From contig NZ_JBIPKE010000020.1 in NCBI RefSeq assembly GCF_044005705.1, positions 186,001-250,000 of the forward strand: a stretch of DNA of 64,000 nt, in the 5' to 3' direction. Positions within the stretch are counted from its first letter, which is position 1; each line of letters begins with the position of its first letter. The notes beneath the pieces are model-generated. The model did no database searches and was not told the DNA's origin. It saw nothing but the letters and a program-made list of their open reading frames with translations. The translations under genes were made by a program, and so were the position numbers. Shown here in pieces: positions 43,318 to 53,000 of the stretch. The stretch comes from Marinoscillum luteum (lineage in GTDB: Bacteria; Bacteroidota; Bacteroidia; Cytophagales; Cyclobacteriaceae).

Positions 43318-44125
43318 CGATCTTCGTGCCCCAAAGCATGTGTGCCAAAATGGGCTCGCACTTCTGACGGCAAGCCGGATAAAATTGCCGATGCTTCCAA
43401 AATCCAGACTTGGGTGATTGTCCCCACCAGAATTCTGCCATGGCCAATGGCTGCATATGATGAATAAAGGCATGCTGGAGCAACTTTGGCCCGGCACATT
43501 CCCCCGCTCCTCCCGGAGGATTATTCGGGAAAAGATCTCTCAGACTCTTCTCTTCGCCATCCTTATTGAGGAAATGGTAATGATCAAATACTTTGTCCTG
43601 CAAGGCCATGGAGTTACTTCGCCGCAGATCTTTCAGCGCGTCAATCTTTTCCATATGTCCGGTCGGTTGAGACTCCATCAACTGCTCGATCTCCCGATTG
43701 ATCCGGGTGAGCTCCTGCATCCCGAGGTTCAAAAAACTACCCTCTTTTAGACCATCATAAACTGGCGGAACAAATCCTGGGTAATGATTTTTTCCACCCA
43801 TTTTTCCCGAAAAAGCTGAAAGGTATCCGATTTCACCTTCCGCGGTGCGGACCACCAGTACGCCAAACATCTTCCCTATCACATTTTCCGTCCGCTCACT
43901 TTCCAAACCAAAATTGTGTTCCCAATCCTGCTGACGCAGATACTTCTGAAGTTTTTCAGCGGCTAATATGCAAAGTGGGTGCGGTTCATCGGAAAAAGGA
44001 TCTGAGAAGTGCTCAGGTAGTTCATCTTCACCAATGGGTCGGGGGAAGGTAATAAAGAAGTGGTCTTTAGTTGGATTGGATCCGATCACGTGATGAAAGT
44101 GTGTTTTAAGGCAAAAGTAGAGCAA
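43292..44125 (-). pseudogene. N-terminal half of an RluA-type pseudouridine synthase; catalytic domain absent
   Basis: The frame encodes about 277 residues resembling the N-terminal half of the long (about 550-residue) RluA-family pseudouridine synthases of Bacteroidota. Conserved blocks are PFSDEPHPLCILAAEKLQ, GKMFGVLVVRTAEGEIGYLSAFSGKMGG, GFVPPVYD, PPGGAGECAGPKLLQHAF, MAEFWWGQSPKSG and FYPACRQKCEPILAHML. The protein stops about ten residues later, where the catalytic domain with its HRLD-type motif should begin. That half is missing from the window. The break falls at the end of the convergent PIN toxin gene, so the module may have replaced the 3' half. The in-frame start at 44125 is TTG and the true start is uncertain. 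A functional standalone protein cannot be excluded. Confidence 0.65.
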
Positions 44126-44183
44126 TCACCAACCAACCCCATAGCCCAATCAGGTGATTTAACGACCTCAGCCTCATTGAAGC

Positions 44184-44214
44184 AAAAAAGGCTGTCTCTA
44201 CTCGAAACAGCCCT
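44184..44214 (-). terminator. Terminator of the mitochondrial-type aconitase gene
   Basis: On the minus strand a 9-bp stem (GGCTGTTTC/GAGACAGCC, one wobble pair, 5-nt loop) is followed by six T. It lies 27 bp past the aconitase stop. Confidence 0.8.
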
Positions 44215-44240
44215 TCCCTATATTTGATCCTGAATTAACC

Positions 44241-46508
44241 TCAGGAGTTGTTTTGTAATTTGATCAGGTTTAGTGCCGATCCAGCCTTGAACCAGCCGAT
44301 TTGCCCTGCATTATATGTATGATTCACCTTAATGGTATCCGAAGAACCATCCTCATGCTTTGCTACGATGGTCAACTGTTTTCCCGGTGCAAACTCAGTC
44401 AGATCCACAAAATCAAAAGTATCCGCTTCCTGAATTTTGTCATAGTCTGCCTCATTCGCAAAGGTCAAAGCCAGCATCCCTTGCTTTTTAAGGTTAGTCT
44501 CATGAATACGTGCAAAAGACTTCACCAATACAGCCTTCACCCCCAAATGTCTTGGCTGCATAGCCGCATGCTCTCTGGATGAACCTTCTCCATAGTTATG
44601 ATCCCCCACAACAATCGTTGGCACTCCTGCCGCCTTATAGGCTCTCTGTGTGTCGGGCACCCCCGCGTAAGTACCATCCAACTGGCTCTTCACCTTATCT
44701 GTTTCGTCGTTGAATGCATTCACCGCACCCGTCAGGGTATTGTTGGCGATATTATCCAAATGACCTCTGAACCTCAACCATGGACCAGCCATAGAGATGT
44801 GATCGGTAGTACATTTCCCTTTGGCCTTAATCAAAAGCTTCGCTCCGGTGATGTTCTTCCCATCCCAAGGCGCAAATGGCTCCAGAAGTTGAAGTCTTTT
44901 TGAATCAGGACTTACCTTGATTTGAACACCAGATCCATCTTCGGCAGGTTCCAGGTAGCCGGGATCTTCCACATCGAATCCTTTTTCCGGCAATTCCCAG
45001 CCAGTAGGAGGATCAAGCTTTACCTGCTCTCCTTTGTCGTTCGTTAATGTATCCGTGATTGGGTTAAAGCCAAGATTCCCCGAAATGGCGATCGCAGCCA
45101 CCATCTCAGGTGAAGTCACAAAAGCATGGGTATTAGGATTACCATCTGCCCTCTTAGAAAAATTCCTATTGAACGAATGAACAATCGTGTTTTTCTCCTT
45201 TTTGTCAGCACCTGCACGGTCCCACTGACCTATACAAGGTCCACAGGCATTGGTAAATATCTTGGTACCTAGTTTCTCGAAAGTATTGAGGAATCCGTCT
45301 CTTTCCACTGTAAACCTTACCTGCTCAGAACCCGGGTTGATACCAAACTCCGCCGCTGGTTTCAGCCCTTTGACCAAAGCCTGCTCCGCAATAGATGCGG
45401 CCCTGGAGATGTCTTCATAAGAAGAATTGGTACATGATCCGATTAAGCCCCACTCTACTTTTGTTGGCCAGTCGTTTTTAGCAGCCTTAGCCGCCATCTC
45501 TGAAATAGGAGTTGCCAAGTCAGGCGTAAATGGACCATTGACATGCGGCTCCAACTCTGATAGGTTGATTTCAATCACCTGATCGAAATATTGCTCTGGG
45601 TTAGCATAAACCTCATCATCTCCGGTCAAATGCTCCTTCACCCCATTGGCCAGGTCAGCTACCTCACTTCTGCCTGTGGCTCTGAGGTAGCGCTCCATAG
45701 ACTCGTCATATCCAAAAGTGGAAGTGGTAGCTCCGATCTCTGCGCCCATATTACAGATGGTACCTTTTCCTGTACATGACATGCTCTTAGCTCCGTCGCC
45801 AAAATATTCAACAATGGCACCAGTACCTCCTTTTACAGTTAGAATACCTGCCACTTTCAAAATCACATCTTTCGGAGAAGCCCATCCGTTCAGCTTTCCT
45901 GTCAGTTTCACACCGATGAGTTTTGGGAATTTCAATTCCCATGCCATTCCAGCCATCACATCCACAGCATCGGCTCCACCGACCCCTACGGCCACCATAC
46001 CCAAACCACCAGCATTCACGGTGTGTGAGTCAGTACCGATCATCATTCCCCCAGGGAATGCATAATTTTCCAATACCACCTGGTGAATGATACCAGCACC
46101 CGGCTTCCAGAAACCAATTCCGTATTTATTTGATACAGATTCCAAAAAGTTGAATACCTCATTGCTACTGTTGAGTGCACTTTGCAAATCAGAGGCCGCT
46201 CCAATCTTCGCCTGTATCAGGTGATCGCAATGTACCGTAGTAGGCACAGCTACTTTGCTTTTCCCGGCCTGCATAAACTGCAGCAAGGCCATCTGGGCGG
46301 TCGCATCCTGGCAAGCAATTCGATCTGGTGCAAAATCGACATAAGATTCTCCTCGTTTAAAAGATTCAGAAGGGTTGCCTTCGTACAGGTGACTGTACAA
46401 AATCTTCTCAGCCAAGGTGAGTGGCTTTCCGGTTACTTCTTTTGCCTTATTTACACGTTCGCCTATACTCGCATAGACCTTTTTGATCATTTCTATATCA
46501 AATGCCAT
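44241..46508 (-). CDS. Aconitate hydratase, mitochondrial-type
   Basis: This 755-residue aconitase converts citrate to isocitrate in the TCA cycle via a [4Fe-4S] cluster. The family type is that of mitochondrial ACO2. Visible motifs are RIACQDATAQMALLQFM, GAGIIHQVVLENYAFPGGMMIGTDSHTVNAGGLGMVAVGVGGADAVD, the cluster Cys in GSCTNSSYED, and the pair in NACGPCIGQWDR. The C-terminal swivel domain has GPWLRFRGHLDNI and GDHNYGEGSSREHAAMQPRHLG. All motifs are intact and the length is usual. It is divergent from a second, distant aconitase of the AcnA type across 217 bp, so the two may share regulation. Confidence 0.96.
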   Translation of the reverse strand: MAFDIEMIKKVYASIGERVNKAKEVTGKPLTLAEKILYSHLYEGNPSESFKRGESYVDFAPDRIACQDATAQMALLQFMQAGKSKVAVPTTVHCDHLIQAKIGAASDLQSALNSSNEVFNFLESVSNKYGIGFWKPGAGIIHQVVLENYAFPGGMMIGTDSHTVNAGGLGMVAVGVGGADAVDVMAGMAWELKFPKLIGVKLTGKLNGWASPKDVILKVAGILTVKGGTGAIVEYFGDGAKSMSCTGKGTICNMGAEIGATTSTFGYDESMERYLRATGRSEVADLANGVKEHLTGDDEVYANPEQYFDQVIEINLSELEPHVNGPFTPDLATPISEMAAKAAKNDWPTKVEWGLIGSCTNSSYEDISRAASIAEQALVKGLKPAAEFGINPGSEQVRFTVERDGFLNTFEKLGTKIFTNACGPCIGQWDRAGADKKEKNTIVHSFNRNFSKRADGNPNTHAFVTSPEMVAAIAISGNLGFNPITDTLTNDKGEQVKLDPPTGWELPEKGFDVEDPGYLEPAEDGSGVQIKVSPDSKRLQLLEPFAPWDGKNITGAKLLIKAKGKCTTDHISMAGPWLRFRGHLDNIANNTLTGAVNAFNDETDKVKSQLDGTYAGVPDTQRAYKAAGVPTIVVGDHNYGEGSSREHAAMQPRHLGVKAVLVKSFARIHETNLKKQGMLALTFANEADYDKIQEADTFDFVDLTEFAPGKQLTIVAKHEDGSSDTIKVNHTYNAGQIGWFKAGSALNLIKLQNNS

Positions 46509-46725
46509 AGGATGATGATTTTAATGCTTTAATTTTTGTACATCCAAAGTTATTTAACTTTTAAAATGTTTGGCTCAATTCGTTTAATCTATTTCTTCCA
46601 TTACATACATAATTTGCATTTAATGTAACAGATTGATTTGAACTGTGTTAATATCATGAAGGAGGTTGCGGGCTTCGCTACTTTCTATAAAGATTAGACT
46701 CAAACCAATTTAAAATTCAACAACC

Positions 46726-49461
46726 ATGACTCAAGATATTTTCGGAATCCAAAGAAAGCTTTCCTCCCCACTTGGCGAGCACAAGTACTTTTCACTAAAG
46801 GCCCTTTCGGAGAAAAGAAGTGAGGTAAAATCACTTCCATATGCCATTCGGATCTTACTGGAAAATGCCATTCGAAACTATGATAACTTTTCGGTGACTG
46901 AAGCACATCTGGAGTCCCTGCTAAGATGGCAAAAAACTGCGGGTAAAGATGATATCCCTTATTCCCCTGCGAGGGTATTGATGCAGGATTTTACAGGAGT
47001 CCCTGCAGTGGTAGATATAGCATCCATACGCTCTGAGGTAGCAAGGAAGGGTAAAGACACTGAAAAGACCAACCCTGTGGTCCCAGCTGATATGGTCATC
47101 GATCACTCAGTGATGGTGGAGTATTTTGGCACTCAGAGCTCCTACCGGAAAAATGTGGATCTGGAATACCAACGTAACGATGAGCGATATAAGTTGCTCA
47201 AATGGGCGCAAAAAGCATTCACCAATTTTGGTGTGGTCCCTCCGGGCATGGGCATATGCCACCAGGTAAATCTGGAATACCTCGCCAAGGGTGTCATCGA
47301 GCGGGATGGGTACCTGTTTCCTGACACTCTGGTAGGAACTGACTCACATACCCCGATGGTCAATGGTATTGGTGTACTTGGCTGGGGTGTTGGCGGTATC
47401 GAAGCTGAAGCTGCCATGTTGGGTCAGCCTATTTACATGATTTTACCGGAAGTCATCGGACTGAGACTTACAGGTAAAATGCGTGAAGGGGCGACTTCCA
47501 CAGACCTGGTGCTCACCGTCACCCGGTTACTGAGAGATTACGGAGTAGTTGGGAAAATCGTAGAAATCTTCGGACCTGGCCTGGAGCACCTGACCGTACC
47601 TGACCGGGCTACCATCAGCAATATGTCGCCCGAGTTTGGCTGCACGGATACCCATTGGCCAATCGACGATCAGACCCTGGCCTACATGCTGAAAACCAAT
47701 CGATCCAAAGCTCATGTGGAAATGGTGAAAGCCTATGCACAGGAAAACATGCTTTGGAGAGATCCACAGGACGATATTCAATACACCGACCAGATTGAGC
47801 TCGATCTTGGCACTGTGGAGCCTACCATATCTGGCCCGAAAAGACCTCAGGACAAGATATTATTAAAGAATGCTAAATCACAGATCATAGACCTGCTGAA
47901 GGAATCTCACAGTCGTACCTATATCCCTGTAATGGAGCGCTCCGGCAACTGGGCCAATGAAGGAGGCACTACCGCCGAGCCGGTCACCGTGTCATCGGGC
48001 ATACGCAGTGTTCCTTTGAAAAAGGATGACATCAGCTATAATCTATCAGATGGAGCGGTAGTAATTGCTGCCATCACTTCTTGTACCAACACATCGAATC
48101 CAAGTGTGATGATCGGTGCCGGCTTGGTGGCCAAGAAAGCTATTGAACGTGGCCTGAATGTGAAACCCTGGGTAAAAACATCTTTGGCACCTGGCTCAAG
48201 AGTAGTCACCGACTACCTCACCAAGGCACAACTTCTACCCTATCTGGAGGGGCTCAAGTTTCATACTGTAGGCTATGGCTGTACCACCTGTATAGGTAAC
48301 TCAGGGGATATGATTCCAGAAGTTCAGAAAGCTGTCATAGAAAACGATCTGGTGGTGTGTTCTGCACTCTCAGGAAATAGAAATTTCGAAGCTCGAATTC
48401 ATCCCAACGTCAAAATGAATTTTTTGGCCTCACCTATGCTCGTCGTAGCTTATGCCATTGCCGGCAGGATGGATTTTGACATGAACAATGAACCCTTGGG
48501 TACAGACCCCAATGGACAAGAAGTCTATCTGCGGGACATCTGGCCATCTCAGCAGGAGATCAATGAAATCATGGATGTGGTGGTAACCCCTGAGGATTAC
48601 AAGCGAACTTATGAAACCATCTTCGATGGAGATGAAGCCTGGACGAAACTACAGGCTCCGGTAGGCAACATCTATGAATGGGACGAACGATCAACCTACA
48701 TTCAGGAAGCACCATTTTTCAAGAACATCTCTGAAGAGGTCCCTACACCACAGGACATTTCAGGGGCACGGGTGTTACTCCAACTGGGAGACATGGTCAC
48801 CACAGATCACATTTCTCCGGCAGGTAAGTTCTTACCCGAGCACCCTGCCGGCCTCTACCTGACGCAACATGGGGTCTCCCCAAAAGACTTCAATTCATAT
48901 GGGTCGAGAAGAGGAAATCACGAAGTGATGATGCGAGGCACCTTTGCCAATGTGCGAATTAGAAATAGACTTGCCACGAAAGAAGGCGGCTGGACCATCT
49001 ATTATCCCACAGGAGAGGAAATGACTGTCTTCGATGCAGCCATGAAATACCAGGAAACTGATACGCCTCTGATTGTGATTGGAGGAAAAGAATATGGTTC
49101 GGGATCATCCAGAGACTGGGCCGCTAAAGGAACTACTCTTCTCGGGGTAAAGGCAGTCATCACCGAAAGTTATGAACGCATCCACAGATCCAACCTGGTG
49201 GGGATGGGGGTACTGCCACTTCAGTTTATGGAGGGGGAAACACAGGACACGCTGGGCCTGAAGGGAGATGAAACCTTCGATATCCATGGAATCTCCACGG
49301 ACCTCACTCCCGGAAAGATTGTTGACATCACTGCATCAAACCCGCAAGGTGATGTGGTAAAATTCCAAGCCAAACTACGGCTGGACTCTGGTGTGGATGT
49401 CGAGTATTATAAACACGGCGGCATTCTTAACTACGTACTTCGTCATTTCCTGAAAGGGTAA
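46726..49461 (+). CDS. acnA: Aconitate hydratase AcnA (IRP1-like type)
   Basis: This 911-residue aconitase belongs to the AcnA/iron-regulatory-protein type, distinct from its divergent neighbour. Motifs are SLPYAIRILLENAIRNYD, RVLMQDFTGVPAVVDIA, GICHQVNLEYLAKGV, DTLVGTDSHTPMVNGIGVLGWGVGGIEAEAAMLGQP, cluster Cys in AAITSCTNTSNPSVM and the pair in GYGCTTCIGNSGD. The swivel domain has GDMVTTDHISPAG, SYGSRRGNHEVMMRGTFAN and GGKEYGSGSSRDWAAKGT. It catalyses the same citrate/isocitrate step. AcnA enzymes of other bacteria tend to be more stable to oxidative stress, and the apo form can bind mRNA; whether either applies here is unknown. Confidence 0.95.
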   Translation: MTQDIFGIQRKLSSPLGEHKYFSLKALSEKRSEVKSLPYAIRILLENAIRNYDNFSVTEAHLESLLRWQKTAGKDDIPYSPARVLMQDFTGVPAVVDIASIRSEVARKGKDTEKTNPVVPADMVIDHSVMVEYFGTQSSYRKNVDLEYQRNDERYKLLKWAQKAFTNFGVVPPGMGICHQVNLEYLAKGVIERDGYLFPDTLVGTDSHTPMVNGIGVLGWGVGGIEAEAAMLGQPIYMILPEVIGLRLTGKMREGATSTDLVLTVTRLLRDYGVVGKIVEIFGPGLEHLTVPDRATISNMSPEFGCTDTHWPIDDQTLAYMLKTNRSKAHVEMVKAYAQENMLWRDPQDDIQYTDQIELDLGTVEPTISGPKRPQDKILLKNAKSQIIDLLKESHSRTYIPVMERSGNWANEGGTTAEPVTVSSGIRSVPLKKDDISYNLSDGAVVIAAITSCTNTSNPSVMIGAGLVAKKAIERGLNVKPWVKTSLAPGSRVVTDYLTKAQLLPYLEGLKFHTVGYGCTTCIGNSGDMIPEVQKAVIENDLVVCSALSGNRNFEARIHPNVKMNFLASPMLVVAYAIAGRMDFDMNNEPLGTDPNGQEVYLRDIWPSQQEINEIMDVVVTPEDYKRTYETIFDGDEAWTKLQAPVGNIYEWDERSTYIQEAPFFKNISEEVPTPQDISGARVLLQLGDMVTTDHISPAGKFLPEHPAGLYLTQHGVSPKDFNSYGSRRGNHEVMMRGTFANVRIRNRLATKEGGWTIYYPTGEEMTVFDAAMKYQETDTPLIVIGGKEYGSGSSRDWAAKGTTLLGVKAVITESYERIHRSNLVGMGVLPLQFMEGETQDTLGLKGDETFDIHGISTDLTPGKIVDITASNPQGDVVKFQAKLRLDSGVDVEYYKHGGILNYVLRHFLKG

Positions 49462-49533
49462 TCCTAAGGGCTGAGCACTAATTATATTACCGGTTTGGAT
49501 TATCTGATACTTCTCACCTGCTCTGTTAAAAAG

Positions 49534-49567
49534 AAAAAAGGCCAATGGATCTCTCCATCGGCCTTTT
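49534..49567. terminator. Bidirectional terminator between acnA and the lipoprotein operon
   Basis: A 10-bp stem with one mismatch (GGCCAATGGA/TCCATCGGCC, 4-nt loop) is flanked by six A on the left and six T on the right. It can end both acnA and the convergent three-gene operon. Confidence 0.85.
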
Positions 49568-49594
49568 TTGAAAAAAACATAATAATTCCTAGAA

Positions 49595-50002
49595 CTAATA
49601 GATCGTGCTACTACTCTTGTTCATCAGATACCTGATTTCAATCGTACCAGCCGAAGGGCTTTCAATAGTCTGCAACAATTGCATTTTCACATAATTCTGA
49701 AAAACAATTGCAAAATCAGTTACAGTACCATCTGAGCCAGTCAGTGTAAGTGCTACATCTGTAGCCACCCACGTACCAACAGAAGCAAATCCGTTGTTAT
49801 CCTCCAGAACATAACTACCATCACGCTCTAAAGTGAACCTGCTGATAATATTACTTGGATTCGTCTGATCATTCACATAAACTTCGCTAACCGTCCAAGT
49901 TCCGTACGACATTTGAGTCGGGGTGGGATCCTCAGGATCAGCGCAGGAGATGGCCAATATGGCCATTCCTGCTATGATTATATAATTTAATAGTCTATTC
50001 AT
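49595..50002 (-). CDS. Small lipoprotein, lipocalin-like, with the giant surface protein
   Basis: The 135-residue lipoprotein has a signal ending in AILAISC (Cys near 20). It has a beta-rich body (YGTWTVSEVYVND; FTLERDGSYVLEDNNGFASVGTWVATDVALTLTGSDG) of the kind seen in small lipocalin-like Bacteroidota lipoproteins. No ligand or catalytic residue can be named. It starts 5 bp after the stop of the 2616-residue protein on the same strand, so both are on one transcript. Role unknown; an accessory of the giant protein is inference from position. Confidence 0.7.
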   Translation of the reverse strand: MNRLLNYIIIAGMAILAISCADPEDPTPTQMSYGTWTVSEVYVNDQTNPSNIISRFTLERDGSYVLEDNNGFASVGTWVATDVALTLTGSDGTVTDFAIVFQNYVKMQLLQTIESPSAGTIEIRYLMNKSSSTIY

Positions 50003-50007
50003 GATTC

Positions 50008-53000
50008 TTATTTTTTAACGATTCGAATGTTTTCAACTTGTTTTCCCTTCACAACCATCATGTTGTAAATACCATTCTCAAGATCAGAGATATCGATTCG
50101 CTCAACATAACTCTCCTGATCCTTAGTGAACTCACCTGAGATCACTACCTGACCAGAAAGGGTCATAATCTGAACCTGATATACTCCAAAATGCTCGCCT
50201 GGTACTTCCACATTCACAAAGTCAGCAGAAGGGTTAGGGAAGGTATTCGCTACAATTCGACCATTGCTGGCAGAACGTCCTGCAGCAGGTGCACCTGCGC
50301 CAACATCAACCGTACTGGAAGTAATCGTACAACCATCGTCAAATGTCACTTCCACAGAATATGTGGCGGCATCCACTACGTTAATGGTGTTGCCAGTAGC
50401 ATTCCTCATCAAAGTACCATTGCGATACCAAGACACCTCGTAACCACCAGTGCTAGACACCTCAGCAGTAATCTCCGTTCCATCAAGTTCAAGAATCACC
50501 GCATTAGGAGTGGCTGTTCCTCGAGCAGAAGAAGACACATCTGAACAACCGGAACCATCTGTGTAACTCGCCTCAACCAGCAAAGCTACAGGTTCAGTCA
50601 ATCCTGAAAGTGTGGTGTACACATTGGTACCAGAGCTACCTACAACCGGAGATCCGATCTCTGCACCAGTCTCTCTGTTGATCAGTTGATAAACAGTAGA
50701 TGAGTTGGTGCTGCTCAGATAAACAGTAACATCTCCAGTCGCACAATCAGATCCATCAGTGTAAACATTGATGTTTGGATTGGCCTTGGCACGCTCATCT
50801 ATCGTGATGATGTTCGAACGAGCACTTTCACATCCAATATCACCAGTCTCAACTGTCACAGAGTAAGTACCACCATCATTGATCAACAATGTATTGGAAG
50901 TACTAGGCTCATCAAACATTGGAGACCCGTTGTGATACCAGTTGTAGAAAGCTGCACCAGCATCTGCTGTAAGGGTAAGGTTAATCTCACCTGCGCAGAA
51001 GTCAACATTCGTAGGCTCTGCTATTCTCACAGCAGCGGGCTTCTGATTGAAGTTCACTACTACCGAAGGTGTAGTGTATACACAAGGAGCAGCAAGTTCT
51101 ATGTCATCGACACCATAAGTAACCTCAGCATGAAATGTACCTGATGCTTTCACTACCCTTGAAGTAGAATTGGCATTAGGGATAGCTACGCCATCTCTGT
51201 ACCAGGTATAAGTAGCACCAGAAGTGCTCTCATTATTCACCCAAAGTGTGAAGTTATCAGAAGAACATACTTCGATCTCGTCACCGTCTTCATAGTTTCC
51301 ACCACCGTTGTAGTAACCAAGCATCAGGTCATCTTCTGTTTCATAAACAGTCACATAGGTGTACTCAGAGTAATCGCTGCCACATCCGTTACCGAATGCT
51401 ACATTGGATACTCTCACACGGTACGAACCATCATCAGCCACTTCCAGCGTTTCGCCATTACCTACTACAGTACCACTATTGTACCATCTGTAGAAAGGAT
51501 AACCAGCAGGTGCTGATAATGTAACAGATCCACCTTCGCAGAAGCTGATGTCTCCAGACGCAGTAATTACCGGTCTTTCTTCTACTGCTTCGTTGATCGT
51601 CATAGTGAAGGTCTCAGACACTGAAGTACAAGCATTCTCTACTTCAACTCCACTCCACTCCACATAATACTCACCGCTCTCAGTAATCTCGAAATTGTTG
51701 TTAGTATAACCATTGGTACCCGCAACATCTCCATTTTTGACGTCATATACTGCGCCATCTTTGTAAAGGGTCAATATTCCAGATATCTGACCTCCATAAT
51801 AATTATTATCATCTTCAACAAAGACGTAGATCACATCATCTCCACAATTCGTCAGAGTTTCACCGTCCTCAATATAATTATCAGCATAGGAACTACTCGA
51901 GTACTCATTATAATAGAAAGTACTCAAATAAACCTGCTCGAAATTGTTGTTCTCAATCACAACACTTTCTGAAGAGGAACTAGCACATCCATAAGCATCA
52001 GAAGTAGACACGATAGGATAATTGGATACTCTTACACTGTAAGAATCCGCTTCATCTACCGTAATGGACTGCGTGATCTCACCGTTGCTCCATAGATAGT
52101 GTGCAAAACCTTCAGGTGCTGAAAGTACCGCAGTACCATCACCACAACTGATATCGTTACTTACTACTGTGATCTCTGGTGTCTCAGCTTTTTCAAGCAC
52201 AGTCACATTCATAGCTATAGTTACATAAGAACATTCACCTTCTGTGATCCTGGCAAAATAAGCGCCGGATACTTCAAAGTTGTCGAAATCGTCACCATCA
52301 GCCTCTACGGGATTGTCAAAGTTATCTCTGAACCATTCTACTTCACTATCATCAGCGTCGTAGTTAGCCAGGCTTAAAACCACGGTTTCATCATCACCAG
52401 AACAAATGGTTTTGGTCTCACCTTCGGTAACTTCAATCGTTCCCGATGTGGTATAGCGATCTCTCAACAAGACATCATTAGGAGTAATATTAATCTCAAT
52501 CGAACTGTTGAAAGTATGAACATTACACACGCTACCTGTGGAAGTTCTGGATGTCACTCTGAGCGATAAGTCAACGGCCTCTGTTAAATCACCAAGCTCA
52601 ATAGTTGAGCCCGACTCATCGTCATACTCCAATGAAGCAAATACAGTATCAGCATTCAACACTTCATATAAGAAGTACATTTGAGGGTCGTATAGATAAA
52701 CAAATGCCTCAGGATCACACTCAGAAACATTACCACCACTATACATACCAGCAGAAGTTCCTTTCTCTATGGGTGCAACTATCTCCACCTCATCTGAGTA
52801 AACACTCTCACTTTCAAAATCCTTACCGAGATCCTCGAAGGTATCATCATCGGCATATAACTTGAATTTGAAATCCGAATTGTTCTTTTGAACTCCATCG
52901 AATTGATCGGCATCAATCAAAGCTGCAGCTACCTGAACAGTCACACTTCCTGTACCTTCAGTAGCAGGGAATTCATAACCCTCCAGATAACCGTGAGAAC

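Noticed and set aside
42649..43330. Insertion sequence or integron carrying the toxin-antitoxin pair
   Set aside because: No transposase, terminal inverted repeat, target duplication or attachment site is seen around the pair.
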